Below are positions 1-10,255 of a stretch of 64,000 nucleotides of DNA, one piece after another. The notes below the pieces were generated by a model. The model had not been told where the DNA came from, did no database searches, and worked only from the letters and a program-made list of their open reading frames with translations. The DNA lies in the NCBI RefSeq assembly GCF_019649055.1, contig NW_026570235.1, positions 1,612,001 through 1,676,000 of the forward strand, written 5' to 3'. The DNA is from Paramacrobiotus metropolitanus (Eukaryota > Tardigrada > Eutardigrada > Parachela > Macrobiotidae). Made by a program: the position numbers and the translations under genes. How positions within the stretch are numbered: the stretch's first letter is position 1; every line of letters begins with the position of its first letter.

Positions 1-430
1 CGAGCAACGTTTTGGAAGACATCGGTGCCGAGGACGGTGATATTAATTTGAGGTAAAATCTTTGATATTATCATGCACAGTTGTACCCTAGTAATTTGAG
101 AAATTGATGTGGCAAAATAATAGAAATATTAAGTTTTGCTTATTTAGCGACGATGATATGCAACCGGATACTCCTGCGGGATCTCCAACTGGAAGCGCGG
201 AAAAGCCAAAGAAAGCAAAGAAGAGCGAAAAACGCAGCGCCGCCAGCGAGACGGTTAAACTCATGACGCGTTCCGTTGCTATCATGGATGATATGCGAAC
301 TTCCCTAACCGAAATGGTAAAACTGGAAAAAATGAAAGTTGAGCTTGCAAAATTGAAGTTCGAGCGGCAGTACAACGTGGAAGTCGACTTCGGAGACGAT
401 GAAGTTCCGCAGGCTTTAGGAGAGGAGTAA
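1..430 (+). CDS. C-terminal part of a probable Harbinger accessory (Myb/SANT-like) protein
   Basis: The gene starts before the window. Reading enters in frame 3; an exon ends at 52 and a 95-bp GT-AG intron (53-147) joins it to a second exon, 148-430, which ends in TAA. The visible roughly 110 residues are an acidic stretch, a Lys-rich stretch (KPKKAKKSEKR) and a C-terminal helix rich in Leu, Lys and Glu (MVKLEKMKVELAKLKFERQY), probably a coiled coil. Such a layout of linker plus terminal helix is common at the end of Myb/SANT or MADF-like proteins paired with Harbinger transposases. The DNA-binding domain itself would lie upstream and is not seen, so the assignment rests mainly on the neighbouring transposase. 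An unrelated host gene is possible. Confidence 0.45.
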
Positions 431-2197
431 ATTTGACTAGTAAAGCGGAACCGAAATTTGACTTGAGATTATTATGATAAAACGGTGTCGTAAAAACTCT
501 GGTGTTATGCATTTTAGTTTGTTTTTTCTGGGTATATAAACACTCGTACATGAAGCGTTGTTTAGTTTGGAGCAATAGAAGTATAATATAGTTCAGCAAT
601 AGAAAATATAATCGCCACACTGTTTACCTACTTTCCTTATAACAAGCAGAAATAATTACAAGAATGTTAACCGCAATACATCTTAATCACAGTTACACAT
701 CCATTCATCGGAAACCCCGCCGCGGCAGTCTTTTCAAAAGTTACACATCGAATTTTGTATCTGTAAACATCGACAAAAGAGCGGTGGTGTAAGCTGGATT
801 GCAGTTTCGAGGACGCTGCATGCCCATACGGATGAAATGATATAAAATGCAATCCCCGCAAACCTTAACCTTTTCAATAACATGGTTAACAAGGCATTCC
901 CACCGGGCAACGCGTTTTCATTTTTCACGACTACGCATAAAGTACGTCTACGCCGCCTCTACAGTATGGGGCACTGTGTCCAAATGTAGACAATTGCCAC
1001 TAATTATACAGATGCGGGGATTTTGTCTTTTAATAGGAAAATCTTTCAATAGGACCAAACAGAAGAACTTTGCTATTGTTAAAAATATCCACTGTTTACG
1101 GGGATCGTTTCAACAGCGGTTTTCGGTTAAAACCTATCCGGATAGTTAACCAATCCGGTGAACTACCTAGCTTCAACAAATCGCAAAGTTTTTTTAATCG
1201 CAACGAAGGTTACAAAAAATGTGAGCGCAGCACAATCGCCGGTAAGCTTACATTAATGGCCGACATAATTGTATTCTGCATGAGGATGACAGTCCAGAAT
1301 GAGAGCCGAAGGTAAAGCGCTTTCATAATGATCGCGCAGCCACTCCGAGGTACAAGTGCGTCCATCCATTTTCAACTTCATCCACATTTAAACAGCTAAC
1401 CGCAGCATAAACGACGACTTCAACGCGCATTGTATACTGTACCGTACTGGCATTTAGCCACCACTCTACAGTGTTTCCATAACGCAGCAACAGATTCTCA
1501 CTTGCATCAGGTCCACTTCGTTAGGTCACCTTCCCTGTCAACATGCAAGAGTTATTGATGATGGCCAAAACCATGTGTGTCGATTGCCAAGCGTCTCCAT
1601 GGATAAAAATGAGATAAAAATAAAAACACAACTTTTTTCCTGTGCTATAGAATCAAAATAAAATAATATACGTAAATTCGATAAACAAACTGCAGCGGTA
1701 ATGTACATAAGCCGTTCACTTTGACATGCCGGTTGAGTGAATAATTAACAGTACAGCACACGTACGATCTGCTATTTTTAAAAAGCCGACATATCTGATT
1801 ACAAATGCAAAATTGTGAATGAATCTAGTGCATATTCACGTGTACAGATATATCATACAGAAGCGTTATGTACTCGTATTATAACATTATTAAAGGGCGA
1901 TTTTGCTCACCTCAGTTTACAGAGACAAGTTGATTTAAAAGGCATATGCAACCCCAATGCCCACCAGTACATACAGGCACGTAAGTTCCGTTGTACCAAC
2001 TTAAGTAAAATTACTGGTTTTATGCGCGCTTCCGGGCATACAGTACTTGTATAGAAAGCCAAGGAAAACATACTTAGGGCTTTACGCATCTACGGACGAT
2101 GGTGCCCGCGTTTGCAACTTTTTGTAATTTTTGATAGCTATTGACTTAATAAAACTGCATGAATAAATTTACCAGAAATTTTACACTTACCGATTTC
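431..2197. other. Non-coding stretch between the two transposon genes
   Basis: No reading frame here resembles a known protein. The short open frames on both strands lack splice-site support and family similarity. If the element is one unit, this is the spacer between its convergent genes. Confidence 0.5.
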
Positions 2198-3593
2198 TTA
2201 ACCCAACGAATTCGGCAGCATCCGCGCAACTAGAGCGTTTTTAAAATCGCCCGATGCTCCTTCGGCAACAGCATCCTCTTCATCATCCAGATCAACCGCT
2301 TCGACATGATCGTCTCCCTCCAACGTAAAATCATCTACGGATTTGATGTCCATATTATGAAGCAGACAGCACACAATAATAATGTGCTTCATTGCAATCA
2401 TGTCGTCATAATCCAAGAACTTCAAAATTCGAAAACGTCGCTTCAGAACGCCGAAAGCTCTTTCAACGACTTTTCTTAAACTGGACTGAATTTCATTGAA
2501 ATCTTCCTGCCTAGCTGAGAGGCGGCCGTTCTCTCTAAACGGTGTCAAAACTTTTCTTGTCGCACGGTACCCACCATCACCTGCAAATTACAATAATAAC
2601 TTGTAATTGCGTTACTTCGTTGAAATTTGATCTCGAAAATGAAAAAATACACTACTTAATTTTACCTTTTTACACAACATTAGTAGAAAAATATTAAAGC
2701 TATTAAAAATCGGAGAAATTAACAGCAGTACAAATTTAATTCAGCACTATAGACTCGTTTATTTCTAAAATAACAAATTCCTTTAAATTCCTTAGTGCGT
2801 ATACTCACCCAAAATCATCCAGTTCTCTGGAATTAAGCCTTCCAGCCCCGAATTGTCGTACACGTTCTGGTCATGCACCCGCCCAGGAGCTCCAACATAT
2901 AGATGTATAAATTCCATAGAAGAATTGACACAAGCCTGCACGTTAAGAGATAATTCCCCTTTCCTGTTGACGTAGCTTTCGGGGCGAGAGTGTGGTGCTT
3001 TAATGTTGATGTGTGTCCCGTCCACTGCTCCCAGTATTTTTGGTACCCAATCAGCGCCATAAAGCAGTCCTTTTTCTTCAAACTCACGGGCCGAACGCAT
3101 CATACCATCTTCGTCGGGAAACTGTATAACCGACCAGTATTCTTTCTTCATGGCATTCAAAAACGTCCGAAAAGCTCTACTCGTCGTCGAGCGCGACAAA
3201 CCATGAAGTTCGCACTGTGACCGTACCGATGATCCGTATGGCCAGCAGGCAGGCAGCGATTTTGCACCCGTAGAATTAAGGCCTCTTCGTCGAACTCTTT
3301 TCAAAATATGGACGTAATTTCTCCACAATTTCACGAAAAACATCCACATTAACGTGGTACGTCTCAAAGAATAAATGCCCAGGATATCGCTTGTAAAGGT
3401 TTTGCGCAGCAAAACGAATTTCTCGGCGATTAACGTTCTTGTTACCTCCACGAGATAGATATCCCTTAGTACTCAAGTTTTTTAAACCACCAAATAAATT
3501 CTGAATTGCACTAGAAACTGACATACATACTGCACTAACAGTTTTTGTAACGCTTTCGTTCTCGTCATCAGAACAAACGGCATCATAATCCAT
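2198..3593 (-). pseudogene. HARBI1-like DDE transposase, frame broken
   Basis: This is a Harbinger (DDE_Tnp_4) transposase, a nuclear enzyme that excises and reinserts the element. Translation from the Met at 3593 gives an acidic N terminus and a helical region down to LRPYFEKS, then meets TAA at 3276-3278. The homology resumes in another frame that overlaps the first (open from 3451), with the helix-turn-helix-like stretch CELHGLSRSTTSRAF, the first catalytic Asp in GAVDGTH and the second in GRVHDQNVYD. A clean GT-AG intron (2581-2808, 228 bp) then joins ILG to DGGYR, and the last exon holds the catalytic Glu in KVVERAFGVLKRRFRIL. The catalytic triad is intact, but a frameshift near 3280-3310 separates the N-terminal 100 codons from the rest. 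A sequencing error could mimic this. Confidence 0.82.
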
Positions 3594-3683
3594 TTTTAAA
3601 AAAATTCCATTAATAAGTGTTCAAGATTATTAGGCGAAAACATTTCTTGAAAATTATCATGAGAAACGACGGATACCAAGGAA

Positions 3684-3939
3684 AGCCACCTCTGAAGGTG
3701 GCTTCGCGTACCGTATCGTTTTTCTTTGTTTTCGACGGTATGCGAAAAAAGGGCGCGTTTAATTTTCGCCTGATATGAGACGCAGGGTTAGTACAGGCTA
3801 CGAGGTACGGTACGCGAAGCATCGTATCTACCCGTTGCGAATACGGGATGCACTCGGATACGGAGCGCACCTCCGTCCCGAATCTTTCCCTTGGTAGCCA
3901 GGTACGCGAATCGAAAACTGCCATACCGTATCGCGTACC
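3684..3939. repeat. Cluster of inverted GGTACGCGAA-type motifs (possible subterminal repeats)
   Basis: A perfect hairpin has arms 3684-3691 and 3696-3703 (AGCCACCT/AGGTGGCT). An exact 15-bp inverted repeat, GCTTCGCGTACCGTA, lies at 3701-3715 against 3806-3820. Related copies sit at 3735-3746 (ACGGTATGCGAA), 3901-3913 (GGTACGCGAATCG) and 3924-3939 (TACCGTATCGCGTACC). The cluster lies just upstream of the transposase start, where Harbinger accessory proteins are known to bind. That role is inferred. Confidence 0.55.
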
Positions 3940-4082
3940 TGCTGTTCTGGGACGGTGGTGCACTATACGGAAGCTAGATTCGCTACAGAAAGGGGACGAG
4001 GCCTTAATTTCTTCCTCGTTTTGTTTCCTACTCTGCGCAGCCAACTCAGGATGTGAACGACACAGAGTGGGCGGTCGGTAGT

Positions 4083-4925
4083 GCGGCTGATGCCGATGCA
4101 GTTACAGTAATACTGGCTGGATAGATAGTGGATACTGGATACATAACTTTATTACTTAACAATAATTATTGTATATAATAGAAAAGAATTTATAAACTGA
4201 TTAGCAATTATCAAGAATTTTTATTTTTATACTAAAATGCAAGTAAGAATGAGGTAATTTAATGAGCGTTATTCATGCCTATCAGATTTGTTTTCGTTCT
4301 CCACTCAGCTTTTCCTGGACAGGGAATGGATCATGACCACAGGTCACTGAATACTGATCGCACCATGCGGAACTGTATTTAAAATCCTTTCCGTTACGAA
4401 AAATTCGGTCTATTTTCACCACAATATTCACATTTAAAAGGTAACAATAATTACGCGCAATGTCGCGCACACTATAAATTCCATGATTTTAACGCTTACA
4501 GAGTACAGTATGCGATTCCTTGCAGCACACAGCCATCGTACGAAGAGCACTTGCACATCTCTTCGCATTTTGAAAGCCAAAAATAAAAGCACAGTAGCAC
4601 AATTTCTGGAAAGTTTAATAGCTGACTAAAGTGGCTATCAAAGAATACAGAATAATGACTTAACATTCTGTATAACAAGAAGTCGTGACTTTCAAGACTC
4701 TGGAAAGTCTGTAACTGAAAAAACGAAAGCATCGTACAAGAATATCTGTATATCTATATAGATATATATTTAATACTACTCAATGGTACAGCAACGCTAA
4801 GTGTTGTACCGGTAAAATAATAACGTTAAGCACTGTAATGCATGCTTTGTTGTAGCAGTAACTGATAACTGGTTAGTACTTTTATAGAATTAATTTCATA
4901 TTCTTTCTCTGCCGAGCACATGGTA
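4083..4925. other. Intergenic, nothing recognised
   Basis: AT-rich sequence between the transposon and the 3' end of the CDP-DAG synthase gene. A short AT palindrome lies near 4745-4770. I see no gene. Confidence 0.5.
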
Positions 4926-7925
4926 CTAGAGGGCATCGGCGGGTGGCGGTAAGGTCGCAGCAGGAGCATGAGCGGTTTCAATAGTAAGTAACCCGGAATT
5001 CAAGAGATACTGGCGCAGCGAATTGAATAATGCAATCTGATCATCGGGATTCATCTGCATCGTCAGCATCATCAGCTTCTGTGGATTGGCTGACCGAATG
5101 AAGGTTTTGATGTACACGTTCACAAACGCGGCCATCAAAATCTGGCAATCGAATCTGTCCATAATACCACCATGACCGGGAATCATATCACCAAAATCCT
5201 GTCACAAAGTGCAGAAATTGAAAATAGAAGCAAAATGCAGTTTTCGTCAGCTATTAGTGCAGTATAAATATTTTTTCTCCCACGATGACTGGTACCGCCG
5301 TTCAGCGCAAAAGGTACCTTGATTTTGAATGCTCTTTTAAATCCACTAGCGAAAAAACCACCGAACGGCCCAATGACCGAGCTGAAAACGGAGAGAGACA
5401 GGCAGTGCCACACAAACGGATAGATCCGTAGATGCTTCAACCCCAGCTAAAAAACGCCAGTGAATTATCGCATATAGGCGGTAGAATTTGTCAACAAAAA
5501 CCATATTCCTACCATCCGGAAAGCAATCGGCAAGTTATAGTTCTGCAAGCGGAAAATATAAGAAGGCGTGCAGTTAGTTGCTAATCGCACTTCATCCTCA
5601 TTCCACTCCACCGGACAAATGAAAAACGGGTACTGGATCATTATCAATGAAATCTGAAGAACAAACCCGTATACCGAATATAGTATTTATACCAAATAAA
5701 AAAATCAGTGTCTGGTTAAAAGCTTTGCTAATCATGATTTCGTTATCGCCGGTCGACTATGCAGTATGCACACTGTATACACTAATCACTATGCAGTATA
5801 CAGCACACACGATAACTACCAAATTTTTATCCGGCCGTTTACTGTAATTCACTACAGTACTTCGAGAGAAGCGAAACGATACTTACGATAACGCCAAAAA
5901 TAACTGTTGAAAATCCTCCTCCAATGAAACCCTCCCAGGTTTTTTTCGGGGATAATTTAATCAGCGGAGTTCGGCCAAAGAAGAAACCGAACATGTATGC
6001 CATAATATCATTGCAGACAATCATTGACACTGGCACCAAAAACCAAATCAATCCTTGGAAGATATTCTGGATTATGAAATACGCCGCTGAATTCACAATC
6101 AGCAGAGCGATATGAGTCCAGGCGAACTGTTAAGACGCAGAATTCAGTACGCTGATAATTTCACAGGCAAAGCGAAGCTTCCTTACCATGGAAAACTGTC
6201 GAAAATAGTAGCTCTTCACCAGGCTTAAAACAAACCAAACGATTCCCGCACAGTACAGAATGAAACTGATAAAACGATGATACTGCACGAGTGGCTGGAG
6301 AAAATCCTAAACAAGAAATCAAACAATTCAATAACGCACAAGTGGAGCCGAATTAGCCGTCAGTTAGATAAACTTACATCTTTTGTCAACATCAGCCCGA
6401 AATAATCGATAATATTTTCCCCGTAGAAAAAATAATTGCTGGCAATGAGAAAATACCAGCTGAGAGAGCGGAACCACGGGAGATCATGGGTCTTGTATAT
6501 ACAATAGCCAATGTTGATTATCTCTTGGAAGCAGCGTATTTGGATGAGAATGACCTGGTAACAGCATCCCTTACACGCGTATGACAGAACAAATCACTTA
6601 ATTACTGTAGCTTACTGTTGCAATCATTGCAAACGGTCCAAATGACACAAGAATGGAAAAAAAGCCGATCATTAACAGGGTGAACAGTCCTCGCACAACC
6701 CAATTCCTCCATCTGAAAACAAAACAAGGGCTTTGATTTACATGCACGCTTGAACTGCAATCAGACCTTTGCACCGAACCTTGGAGGCAGTTTTGTGTGT
6801 TTTCCAAGAACTTGTTCCAGTTCAGTATCCTTTGGGTCAGACAGATTTTTCAACCCGGTATCCACCAGTTCCTCTTCAAATCTCTCCACATTTTCTTCAT
6901 CGCTTTCTTCCTGCTTTGCCTGTAAACAAGTCGCAGTTAACATCAAATTACTATCTCTATAAAAAAAACAACGACAAAACGTTAATCTCAGTAGAAGACA
7001 AGGCTTCGGTTTTGTGAGTTCAAGAATTAAAATGTTTCAGTACTCGTACAACACTAATTTTGCCCAACAGCAAGCGGCTGACAATAGTATTGCGTTTGCC
7101 ATAATTATAGTTCAAATTGCAGCTGGTTATCGTGCAAGAGAAAAAACTGTATGCGCATAAAGTATCGAAAAATTAATCGCAAAATACATCAAGATTTCAC
7201 ATACATAATATGGAATTCACAACAGCAAGAATAACGTATTGAGAAAATGCACTGTAAAACGGCAGCATAAATCTGCGTGAATTGTACCGATGGTGTACCA
7301 ATACAAAAATAAAATAATTTTACCATAGGTGTTTTACAATCCACACAAATTATTTGTACGGTAAGGCAGCCTGCAAAATTTCCACCTGCCCTACAAATGT
7401 ACCTGTTCCCTTTACCGTTTTACGTTGTTGTTCAAGGCGAACCAACAAAAAGCCAGGGAAGTAAAAGTTAATAGAGAAAAAATCGATAAACTCTAAGGCC
7501 AGCTAACCAGCAAAAGCTAAAAAGACAGAACAAGCAATAACAAAACATTTGCCGGTCCTAACTGCTTCGGTGCGTCTGAAGGGAGCGATACGCTACTGTG
7601 TGGTTCTTATAAATTATTGATTTTTTGTCTACGAACGATAGAAATGGGCGAAATTCGGATATGGAACCCTGAACCCTGGCATCAGCTGATAATTGATAAA
7701 TTACCTTAATATTTCCTGTGCGGCTCAATAACTAAAACAAAGCACTTTTACGAACACCAAAGCGCTTTCTATACGGTCTATCCCTGTTTAGGTTTTTTAA
7801 GGATCTTCAAAGCATTAAAAAACTTTCAGTTTGCTTACTTTACGAGTCGGAGACGCCGTCCGGACGGTAGTCGTCTGACCAGGCGTGGAAATATCTTGAT
7901 TCCGTCGTCTGATTTCAGAATCCAT
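4926..7925 (-). CDS. CDS1/CDS2 homologue: CDP-diacylglycerol synthase (phosphatidate cytidylyltransferase)
   Basis: The enzyme makes CDP-diacylglycerol from phosphatidate and CTP in the ER membrane, feeding phosphatidylinositol and phosphatidylglycerol synthesis. Nine exons: 7839-7925, 6780-6919, 6616-6712, 6378-6554, 6187-6306, 5887-6126, 5513-5653, 5318-5446, 4926-5198. They sum to 467 residues, against 445-461 in human CDS2/CDS1. The N terminus is hydrophilic and acidic; hydrophobic membrane segments begin at [19 protein letters not shown]. Family landmarks are [20 protein letters not shown] (here with VCND), [13 protein letters not shown], and the CdsA signature [12 protein letters not shown]...[11 protein letters not shown] near residues 368-394, containing the metal-binding acidic residues. 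Most introns are 60-70 bp; intron 1 is 919 bp. The donor after exon 2 (GTTCGG) is atypical but is needed to keep frame. The start is the first in-frame Met, at 7925. Confidence 0.95.
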
Positions 7926-8689
7926 TTTGATTTCGAATTCAAGTATAAAACTGGCGATATCTCAACCTGTCCAAATCAAAGAGACTGCAGAACCGCATTT
8001 TTATAGGACGGAGTTATAAATGCCCGAACTTACCTGGAAAATTAACCCATACCACAGATTTCAAAAGAATTCCACTTCAAATAAATGGGAAAAAATCTGG
8101 ATGTTCACTGCGAACTTGTTCCAGTTCTTTTCTGTTTTCACCGTTTTCTGTGGCAGATTAATCAAACAGCTGCCCAGCCAGAGGCTACCAGCTGACAGGA
8201 TGTTACGACGCGAAGGACAAAGATAAAACCAAGCGCAAAATGCCACCAGGTTTAAACATCCAGTGCACTTAAAACAAGGACTGGGCTGTCACGGTAGCTT
8301 CGCTGCCCCAAATGGGATGTGTTGTTTATAGAAATGAGAGATCGGAAGGAAAATGGGATCAGTCAGGGAAGAATGTTACGAAATATTTGACGTCTGAGAA
8401 TACCGTGTTGTTACTTACGGCTAAGGGGCTGTTCACAAATCAAGCACCGATTAGTGCCATCGCTGAGATATCGGAATGGGGGGCATCGTTTTTTGTGAAA
8501 AACGAACTTTTGCAGCTTGTTATGGTTTGCACTGCAGTTTGAATGGCACGTACCGTACATAGATCTTGGTTGCAGATGTTACTGTGTTATCAACTTATCA
8601 CTTTTATGCGTTGTACACTTTTAGATTTGATTTTGAAGGTGCCGATAATTGCGGAATCTTGAGAAATGGATTCCTAGCGTAATTCGGAA
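7926..8689. promoter_or_regulatory. Shared intergenic region of two divergent genes
   Basis: The CDP-DAG synthase start (7925, minus) and the UPF0449 start (8690, plus) are separated by 764 bp with no other gene, so the promoters of both must lie here unless a 5' non-coding exon extends the units. I could not identify a clear TATA box or initiator. A bidirectional promoter is an inference from the geometry. Confidence 0.45.
8666..8677 (+). promoter_or_regulatory. Minimal upstream ORF (Met-Asp-Ser-stop)
   Basis: An ATG with G at +4 opens a three-codon frame ending in TAG, 12 bp before the UPF0449 start codon. If transcription starts upstream of it, it could lower translation of the main frame. 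The transcription start is unknown. Confidence 0.35.
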
Positions 8690-9574
8690 ATGCATAATCA
8701 TAGCGGCGGCGAAGGAAACTCGTCGCAGCAGAAAGAAGCTGGCGACCAGCCTGAATCGGAAGCTACTACTAAAATTCCCTCTCTGACTACGCCGCAATCT
8801 CTCACGTATTCCACGGGACGGAGTACAGAGCCTGCTCCTCCGACTTGGCAAAACCTTTTAGAAGACATTTCTAAATGCTCGTTTCAGGATCCCGTAGTTA
8901 AGCGGACAGACGAAGGTAAGCAAAACGGTTATAACTGTTACTTAACCGTAAAGTTGATCGCTCAGGATTCAGAATTCAGTGTTTTAAATGTATACTTTAT
9001 ACGCAAGATTTGATTGAAAATCTTTATAAATTTGGGAATAGTAATAATTATTGATAGTGACCCCGACGTGGCCTCTTACTATCGAATAAGACTAAGTTTT
9101 ATCAAAAGCTTTTGACTTTTCTCCTGCTTTTTGAATATTCTGATTGCTTTAACTAGGGTAAATCAATCCAGAGAATAGTTCGATTCAGCAGTACTGTCAG
9201 CTGTTTGCTTAGTTTCTTGTCATTTATATTTTCGGCGATTAGGAATATTGCGAATTTTTTTTTATTTAGAATATTGCGAATTTTGAGCTGGATTACGTTG
9301 TTAATTAAATTGAATAAAATCTTATGTCGCCTCCAAGAGGGTGCCTTGGTCTGATTATTTTATATGTTACAGTACTAGTAATGCCAGTTTTGCAGATTGC
9401 GCATCAGTTCCTTCGGTGCGAGTATCCGATGAAGTGAACGTGGCTCAAGTTCAAGTCCAATTGCAAGTTGCCGCGCGCATCTTGCTTTCTCTCGTGGATA
9501 CCGCTGGGCAAAAGCATGAAACGTTTAAGAATTCTTTAGCTCGCCTGAAAGAGGAACTGGAAGATCTGACGTGA
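8690..9574 (+). CDS. UPF0449 family small protein (C19orf25-like)
   Basis: Two exons, 8690-8915 and 9396-9574, are joined by a 480-bp GT-AG intron whose phase matches, giving about 134 residues. The first 40 residues are polar and low in complexity. The stretch EPAPPTWQNLLEDISKCSFQDPVV at about residues 46-69 resembles the conserved motif of the UPF0449 family (RPAPPT..QILEDV......DPVF in human C19orf25, as I recall it). The last 60 residues are an amphipathic helix rich in Gln, Leu and Glu, ending KNSLARLKEELEDLT, likely a coiled coil as in the family. The function of the family is unknown. The gene is head to head with CDP-DAG synthase and tail to tail with SHOC2. Confidence 0.7.
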
Positions 9575-9829
9575 TATTTTAATTCGTTTTTTTATACGAG
9601 CCTTTACCTCTTTATTTATGTCAGCTGCCGGCATTTAGGGACTGTGATTTACGCAGCTCATCTTTATGCTTTGCACGGCTTTAGTAATACTTTGTATTTG
9701 TATAATTTAACTACGCTAGAAGATAAAATTTGTATAGTTTACAGAGAAACGACAGTATCGATAAGTACGACATATGGATGATAAAATGCTCACATTTTAC
9801 ACATATGTAGCTTTCGCGCAAGTGATGTA

Positions 9830-9835
9830 AATAAA
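9830..9835 (+). terminator. Candidate polyadenylation signal AATAAA
   Basis: AATAAA lies about 255 bp after the UPF0449 stop codon, a reasonable distance for its 3' end. The cleavage site is not identifiable by eye, and the rest of 9575-10255 shows nothing else. Confidence 0.4.
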
Positions 9836-10255
9836 TGAAGCAGATTGGAAAAAAATTACTGGAGGTCATTAATGCTAGCTCAATTAAAGCTGTGTGTCTC
9901 GGAGAGCCAATCTTACATTAGGTTTACAGAACCCGGAGTTGTATTCGTATGACACGTTCAACGTTGTTTTAATTGATTGATCTTCAATTCAAAGTGCACA
10001 GTGCGCATTACCTAAACAAACCGTTCTGCTACTAACATAAAGAATAAAAAATTTTAAACTCCATAACAAATTAAAATACAAGAAGTCGAAACCATCGAAG
10101 CTTTACAAAGTCGTCTTATTGAAATGAAAACTGAAAAGGACATCTAAAAAAGAATTAAATTTATAGATGCTCCGTGAAAGATACGAAAGTTACCGGGAAC
10201 AGTTTGGCAGCAAAGTTGGCAGGAAAAAACTAAACCAACATAAACCATGCGAAAT

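Larger units (their letters stand above)
1..4082. mobile_element. Harbinger/PIF-type DNA transposon, partial, left end outside window
   Basis: Two convergent genes lie here: the end of a probable Myb/SANT-like accessory protein on the plus strand (to 430) and a DDE transposase of the HARBI1 type on the minus strand (3593 to 2198). Harbinger elements are known to carry exactly this pair, the Myb-like protein bringing the transposase to the element ends. Beyond the transposase start, 3684-3939 holds a cluster of short inverted motifs that would suit the subterminal region. I could not fix the terminal inverted repeat or the expected 3-bp target duplication, so the right boundary is approximate and the left end is outside the window. 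The transposase frame is broken, so this copy is probably inactive. Confidence 0.5.

Noticed and set aside
3610-4044. Open frame of 144 codons on the minus strand upstream of the transposase
   Set aside because: It has no family resemblance, and its length is explained by the GC-rich inverted-motif region at the transposon end.
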